Notes under the pieces: model-generated
What the model saw: only the letters and a program-made list of their open reading frames with translations
Databases searched by the model: none
Told to the model about the DNA's origin: nothing
Position numbers and translations under genes: made by a program
Part shown: positions 14,740 to 20,591 of the stretch, one piece after another
Numbering within the stretch: position 1 is the stretch's first letter
Layout: each line of letters begins with the position of its first letter
NCBI GenBank assembly: GCA_001579985.1
Contig: LRSR01002512.1
Span: 1-20,591 of the forward strand
DNA length: 20,591 nt
Direction of reading: 5' to 3'
From: Hypsibius dujardini
Lineage: Eukaryota; Tardigrada; Eutardigrada; Parachela; Hypsibiidae

Positions 14740-16342
14740 AAAAGCACTTTTTCGTAGTGAAAAAAGTAAGAGTACAAATCAAGCCGCAGATGTAATGTTG
14801 AAATTAATAATAACTCATCGTCAAAACAGGTGTAATCCCTAATCGCTCACGGCAAAAAGATCCATGAACTTCAAGCACATAATGCGGATATAATGTACTG
14901 CTTGCAGTTTCAGCGGGAAAGTGCTTCTGATTTGCGCGTGGAATGATCCACCAATTTTCCACTACTTTGGAAGGTCCTGCAGTGAGTTCAGGCAGAGCCC
15001 GGCACTTAGAAAAGGTTTCAGGGTACGTGAGTAGAAGTACAACATTGTTTGAGACCTTTCCAGCAGGAAAGGGCTGACAAGATAAGTAGGTAGACGATCG
15101 ACAGACAGACAGACAGACCAAATAACAAGAAAATCCACCGGATTTGTGACCATTTTTTGTCATCAGTTTGAAGTTGATTGATTCACTTTTTTAGCCGATG
15201 TATTTCACAGACCCGTCTTAATCTCCAAAATAAATTCACCGCCGACCACGCCCCTTGTAATGTATGTGTTGAGCAGTGTTTTATTTATGACACTTTATGG
15301 AGTTGCAGCTGCGCTTTTAGGACTTGCTACGGAAAAAAAGGGGAGTGAGGGACTATGCCAGCTTTACGGCTCACCATCGCACTGGAAAGGAACGGCGCAA
15401 ATTTGCACTTTTTTACCACGGATAACCGAAGACTGAATTTCAGACTGACGATTAGGAAAAAGGTCAATGGTTTGGAAGAGGGAGACTTTTTGAATTAGAT
15501 AGTCTATTGAATAACCAACCGATATTCATGTCGGGATAACTAGATCACCCCGCTCTTTCTGTGCGTCGGAATCTCCGTTAATTTATTGTTTAAGCGTAAA
15601 GATTCAGTTCAGTTCCAGAATGTTTGACTTTAGCTGGTTTAACATGTCCTTGGAAATGGAATGTGTGCCAAACAAACGGTTGTAACTATTTTTGGGGAGA
15701 CGTTTTCTCTAAAGGACCTCTCTCGAAACAAACGTGTCTCTAAAAAACGGTTTCAAACGGTCGCCTGCGTAACGTCACGCCAGCTATCGGATTTCAAATT
15801 GTATTAACTATAGTTGCCGTCATATGCTAAGCACGACGCAGTTATCGCCTCACAGTAGATGGAAAGCCTCGATAATTGAGATACAATTTATGTTCGTCAC
15901 ATCAAAAAATGAACTTAATGGTGCTGCGGAAGTTTCAATTGTAATACTATCAAAATGGCGAACGGCTATCCAAAGAGTGCGTAAAATAATCAGAAAAATA
16001 ATTGCACCGTAAGTGTCATACATAGCTGAGTGAATGATACTATAGCTAACTAAACCGACTAACTATGCTGACTGACCGTGATGTATCTGAGTCCACAGGG
16101 TAAATCTTGTTGCATATCGTGCTTGTCAGCTATCTAGAAGGGGATGTGGAATGGGACACAATCCATTTGCTCCAAAAATGAGGGGACCTCCATCCCGTGT
16201 CACCATTCCGAATCCGGACATTTTGCCCCCCCCCTTACCCTTATGAATTAAGGCATCCCATCCAACCGTTCCGATTTCCGAAACAAGATATCTCTGGCAG
16301 GGGTCGTCGGTTTGATAGAAATTCCCAGCAGGCACCTGGTAT
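14740..16342. other. Intergenic spacer, no supported gene
   Basis: A GACA run lies at about 15098-15118, and a run of nine C at about 16229. The open frames (119 codons minus at 14804-15163, 62 codons plus at 15824-16012) show no recognisable domain, and the former owes part of its translation to the GACA run. It ends at the stop codon of GPCR-B. Confidence 0.5.
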
Positions 16343-18286
16343 CTAACCAATACTGGCGTGGGGCGTAACGACCGATCTCAGCCGCAGACACAGACGGAAA
16401 AGGGTCTTGCGGTAGTCCGGCCACAGCAGTAGATACACCACCGGTGAGGTGAAATGTGTCACCAAGGTCGTTATGCCCGCGGCCAGCCACATCTCCGTAC
16501 TGACAAATCGCTTCACCGCCGGCGGCAGATACAGCAAGATGATGTAGGGAAGTCTCGCGATGAGTGCCCCACATATGACGGTCATACTCGCCCACAGGGA
16601 GCTCCATACAACCAGCACCACTCCCATCCTTGATGCAGGTCGATCTGCTCGAACAAAGTTTCTAATACAACCGTGGCTACCCATATTATTGCGATGGGCC
16701 AGAGCAACCTGGCGTCGATGATGAAGGCGTCTCAAGCGATAGGTCGCAGATATCATGAGGATCCGCAGCTGAGTGAGGAACAGCAGCGGCAAGCAGAACT
16801 GTCCGTTGAACACCCAGAACATGGTGAACTCCGATGCGAAGCCGTTGCTGACGAGCTTCACCTGTTGAGATGACACGAAGGGTGTTAGCCGTGAAGGACA
16901 CGTTTCCCATTGTGCGAAAGGGACCACATTTTGGCAGGCAGAAATAACAAAAGGTAGTGTTACAAGTAAGTGTGAATTTGTCGACAATATTTCAAAAAAT
17001 ATTTTATGGGCGACAGTCTATAACTAATTCAACCGTGCCGCCCCCCCCCCACGCATGCACACCCGATTTGGAACTAATCTGAATATTTGTGTTTTCAACT
17101 AAAATCTAATTTCAATTATGAAGTTATGCCCCAGCAACGGTTTAAGTAAACCCATTTCATGATTCTGCGGCAGTTTATCAAAATGAACTGTTAGTCTACT
17201 CGCACAAAAAGCATGTTCACTTCTGGTGCCTGACTGACATTGAAGATACTATACTGCGTTTCTGGCCTCCGTTGCTTCAATCATTTCAGCACAATGTCCG
17301 ACTTCTTAAAGTTTGCATCGGAGTCAAAAAGTTATCGGTGATCGGTTTCCAGTATGAAACAAAAACGACATAGTATATGTTGCGCCAAGTACTTTCCTGT
17401 ACTTTCCTATCATCAGGAAACTTCCCATCTCTTCTTTTCAGCTTCCTGTAGCTTAATATTTTCCTTTTTTTGTCATTCTTTTCTCCTTCTTTTAATACAG
17501 CTTAATCGCTCTCGCTTTTTCTATTAGCTAAGGCATTCTATGTACAGTGGCTCAAATGACATCATTATTCCACAAAATTATTCCACAAAATTGGAAAACG
17601 AAAAAGTACTGTGCACTAGTGTTTATGGTATCTTTAGTCTTCACTTTTTCCAGCAATCGCAAAACTGTATCGTTAGGAGATTGAATAAAAAATATTAACG
17701 CTCTTCTTCATACCAGTAATGTGCAGCGGTCCACGGTGATATCCTCCCAAAAGATTGTATCCCCGGTCGTAGCCAAAAGGAAAGCCACACCGAAAACTCC
17801 GACCGTGGCAATAAAAAGAGTCTTCCTCTTGGTGACGGTCGCTCGGTACTCAACAGCAAACTCCACAGAGAGCCATCGATCCACGCTGATGGCAAAGTTG
17901 GCCATCATGGCGGCTGCGTTGGTGTACATACCCAGGCAGAAACCAAAGACCTTATGCAGCAGCACCGCGTGGGCGTTCGTCGGCTCCACAAACAGAATTA
18001 AGGGTACTGCAGCGAGGATGTTCAAACCGGCGAGGAGGGATGCCAAGGCCAGGCCGACGTGGAGGTTGATGTAGGGCTCTTTCCCGCGCCACAAGGCGAA
18101 GATGATGAGGTTGAAGAGCTGCGTCACGGAGATGACCGTCCCGACGGCGCAGATGGAGACTTTATCGGCCACGCGAGGCTTCACAAAGCAGCTGTCCACG
18201 CCAGCAGCCGTGCGGTTCGTCCATGTGTCGTTTCTCAGCGATGTCTGCAGCTCAGTCAGGTTATGTGTTAAGTATGTTTCATTCAT
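16343..18286 (-). CDS. Rhodopsin-like GPCR, complete (GPCR-B)
   Basis: Divergent class A GPCR, 363 residues, two exons on the minus strand: 17714-18286 (191 codons) and 16343-16861 (172 codons plus TAG). The join is CTG|GTATGA to CTCAACAG|GTGAAG, phase 0, across an 852 bp intron. The N-terminus carries four sequons (N2, N9, N19, N24). TM1 about 43-66, TM2 73-97, TM3 108-135 ending in DRW (136-138) instead of DRY, TM4 155-173, TM5 202-229, TM6 270-301, TM7 311-338 with SPVVY (330-334) in place of NPxxY. TM2 has LALASLLAGL, apparently serine for D2.50. Loss of these switch residues together suggests altered G-protein coupling or sodium sensing. The intron falls after loop 2 (C188), just before TM5. 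It is a clear paralogue of GPCR-A at the left edge, on the same strand. Ligand unknown. Confidence 0.85.
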
Positions 18287-19120
18287 TATGCTTCTTTTCG
18301 GACGATTTTTAATGGAGGAATAACCGTTTCAAGAAGATTCCCCCTTTGATAGAGCATGGAGTTTATTGGAATTGTACGTATAAATGATTGCATAGGGTGA
18401 CAGGAGGATTGAGTTGTAAATCCGCCCAGGCACGATTTTTTACTGAACGCATCCGTGCAAACGGTGTGCCTGTTTGAATGCTGCTGTATGAAAGTGTCAC
18501 GTTTGGTCTATATCATCTGTTAATTCAGAAAAATTGAATTTGTCGGGTTGTCATAATTTCCACCATTTAAAATTGTCAACAAGGCCAAAGCATCGGGTAA
18601 TTCGGGTTGACAGTACGGTATATAATCGCAGCCTTGGTTGTGGGAGTTCCTGTCACATTCGCTACAACAATACTGTCAAGTCGGCCGGGTTAAGGCCTTA
18701 ATGATGCGATGGAAGCTTCGATAGTATAGCCGTCAAACCATGCGGTTACTCGTTACCTGGTCTAATGGTTTAAATGGTTGTTCAAGAGCAGACAACCTCG
18801 GTTGAGGAATGATACAACTGCTCAACTCCCTCGCATTAAGAGATTCACAAACTGAGAAAACAAACCGAGCAGTTTCGCGCGAGAAAATCAGACAACCTTG
18901 CAGACTTTCTAACATCTTCAGGCAGTTGACGGAATACAGATACCGAGCGGAATGACAAGGTGGAATCGCCGATTTTTGTCCTCCTTCTTTTCGGGATAAT
19001 GAAGAGGAGACAATTACACCCCGCAGAGTACTGAAAGTCAACATGTCCTAAACGGCTTCGCGTTATCGGCAAGCAATTAACCAAGCTAATCTGTTTTGCT
19101 ATAAACATCACTTATAAACA
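18287..19120. other. Upstream region of GPCR-B and intergenic spacer
   Basis: Contains the promoter side of GPCR-B (minus strand). No clear TATA box was found. The text CTGGTCTAATGGTTT near 18758 recalls a tRNA D-arm, but no cloverleaf or B-box completes it. The two overlapping minus-strand frames at 18733-19111 have no recognisable domain. Confidence 0.4.
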
Positions 19121-19399
19121 ATGAATTATGAAAACAATCACAGATTTATTCGTTTAGCCAATCGTGAATCACGTCATCGTCCCTATGCCTTCCTGACCAT
19201 CCTCACTCGCAGAACCGGATGCTGTTTATTTAATTTCTACAGAAAACATTGTGCGAAAGTAGTGAAAGTAGAGAAATTGTTTAACGCAACGAAGAAAATC
19301 TTGCACGAGACGTTCGGCGTGCAACCAATTACTGTATGCACCGGGTTCGGGAATGCTTTGGAAACAAATTTAGGGCCGTCATTTCTTGGTCACTGCTGA
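19121..19399 (+). CDS. Hypothetical 92-codon frame, doubtful
   Basis: An open frame with ATG and stop (92 residues) and a basic composition. No family is recognised. Two TATAAA-like sites lie just upstream (about 19100 and 19112). Its stretch TGFGNALETN resembles TGFRNAFETH of the minus-strand frame at 19987-20402, and the underlying DNA matches too (19339-19378 against 20175-20215), which suggests a shared repeat more than a gene. Confidence 0.12.
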   Translation: MNYENNHRFIRLANRESRHRPYAFLTILTRRTGCCLFNFYRKHCAKVVKVEKLFNATKKILHETFGVQPITVCTGFGNALETNLGPSFLGHC

Positions 19400-19986
19400 T
19401 CCCACTGCCTCAAATGTTTTTTGTCACAACGCATATCCATGTGAGCATCCACTATCAGTTACACCCTCATTTGCTACACAAGAAAATAATTAGTTCTGGA
19501 AAATCAAAACCTATTTTGGATAACCTGTCACCATAACGCAGCAAAACAAAGTTTATTAAAACTGGTGCCTTTGCGAGAGATACAGTGCCCAATAACCTGA
19601 CCGAAATTTGGCAAGACTTTGTGATTAAAATTGCCTTTTGAAAAGTGCTCTTGGCTTCGCGGTGCATAGCTGCTGCTCCGTATGCTACATTCTCGCAATC
19701 AGTTTGGCATCAGTCTGCTACTTAGGTCTTGGGCTGTCACACAACTTAAATTAGGTTCAAACTAAAAGGTGCGAAAAGACAAACTGAATGGGAAAGAATG
19801 GCAATTGAGATATGACGATTTATGCTAATTTGAGGAGTCATCAAGATTGGAGCGATCATAAAAAATCAACAGTATGATGGAGTTGAAATTTGTGGTCCGA
19901 GGTAGTCTAATATCAGGCCTTAGCAATAGCTTTTTCACATTTTTTTATAAGAGGAAGAATAGCGCGTAAGAGCGGTTTGTTGGGTT
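19400..19986. other. Intergenic spacer, nothing recognised
   Basis: AT-rich sequence with short frames only and no simple repeats or regulatory motifs that I can support. Confidence 0.4.
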
Positions 19987-20402
19987 TCACGCCAATAAAT
20001 AATAATATTTCGTACTGCGCTGGACCACGGACAATTTCCACCGGAGTTCACAAAATATTACACAGCAAGGCCGAGATGAGTTTAAGGACTTACTTTGAGC
20101 ACATTTCTGCAGCCCATAGATGTAAAAAGAAACTGGAGTTGATATTTTCTCTTTTATGTGTACAGCGGGCGTGACAAAATGTGTCTCAAAAGCATTCCTG
20201 AACCCGGTATAGCGGGAAAAATGGTCAAATAACTTCGAGGTAGCGATAATTTGGAGAGTCGTCATGGGATCGGGCAGTTGACTGTTGGACTTGTCGCTGT
20301 TCCTTACTTCCGGCCGCAACAATAACACAAAGAACATAAAATTGCTAATTGCTTTATAATAAATGGAGACAAAATCAGTCAGTGGTGTTATCGCTGACAA
20401 AG
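19987..20402 (-). CDS. Possible last exon of a divergent GPCR, or repeat-derived frame
   Basis: After a good acceptor on the minus strand (AAGACTTTCAG, ending at 20403), a phase-1 frame of about 137 codons runs to a stop at 19987. Its start reads like a TM7 and helix-8 segment: a hydrophobic stretch with AISNFMFF where NPxxY would stand, then VLLLRPEVR, much like the ending of TM7 and the start of helix 8 in class A receptors. Upstream exons would lie beyond the right edge. Against this, the later part (TGFRNAFETH) resembles the plus-strand frame at 19339-19378, which points to repeat content. Treat as a weak candidate. Confidence 0.2.
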
Positions 20403-20591
20403 CTGAAAGTCTTGTGCGAAGATTATACGCGTGAGAACCAACTTAGATTGCACTATAAAGCACTATAATCGGCATACGGAACCGCGGTTAGATCATCAAG
20501 TTTCATCCTCCGTTGTTGGATTAGACTAGGCGCGTCCCTCGTGATCCGGTTTGTCTTCCGTGCTGTAATTCATCTGCTTCCTGAAACAACT
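20403..20591. other. Right edge, nothing firm
   Basis: Upstream side (minus strand) of the doubtful exon at 19987-20402. No exon with a matching donor was found. Confidence 0.3.

Noticed and set aside
14804-15163. 119-codon minus-strand frame
   Set aside because: Part of it is a GACA repeat (CLSVCRSS); the rest has no recognisable features.
18740-18800. tRNA gene suspected from CTGGTCTAATGGTTT
   Set aside because: No paired acceptor stem, anticodon arm or intact T-arm could be built around it.

Overview
The window looks like nuclear DNA of an invertebrate animal. Genes are split by GT-AG introns, most of them 90 to 450 bp, and the spacers are rich in GACA/GTCT tetranucleotide runs. The proteins are a cadherin-type receptor tyrosine kinase, rhodopsin-like GPCRs and a defensin-like peptide. 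The kinase most resembles arthropod Cad96Ca (Stitcher), which favours an ecdysozoan or panarthropod; a tardigrade is only a guess. No prokaryotic, viral or organellar signal was seen.

Layout. At the left edge (339-801, minus) is the first exon of a GPCR (GPCR-A); the rest is missing or lies outside. A spacer with GT-rich and CT-rich tracts leads to the main gene at 2603-9525 (plus). This has 11 exons and encodes a 690-residue Cad96Ca-like receptor with signal peptide, one divergent cadherin repeat, Ser/Thr/Pro linker, charged helix, one membrane span, complete tyrosine kinase and short tyrosine tail. Its first intron holds a ~550 bp foldback element (3470-4019), and several introns carry GTCT or AGAC runs. 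Convergent to it, at 9823-10146 (minus), is a short secreted-peptide reading frame with the six-cysteine spacing of invertebrate CS-alpha-beta defensins. Its C-terminal tail appears to derive from a second copy of the foldback element.

From 11430 to 11660 there is a compact candidate transcription unit: TATA box, 31-codon frame and AATAAA. At 11851-13247 (plus) is a complete three-exon GPCR (GPCR-C, 360 residues). From 14311 to about 14735 is a minisatellite with an exact 10-bp register around ACGT. At 16343-18286 (minus) is a complete two-exon GPCR (GPCR-B, 363 residues), a clear paralogue of GPCR-A with the same DRW motif. Near the right edge (19987-20402, minus) is a weak candidate for the last exon of another GPCR, or a repeat.

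The genes do not form an obvious pathway. Cad96Ca/Stitcher acts in epidermal wound repair in Drosophila and defensins are antimicrobial, so their adjacency is suggestive at most. All exon joins were made by eye from splice consensus, reading frame and protein family, with no transcript evidence.
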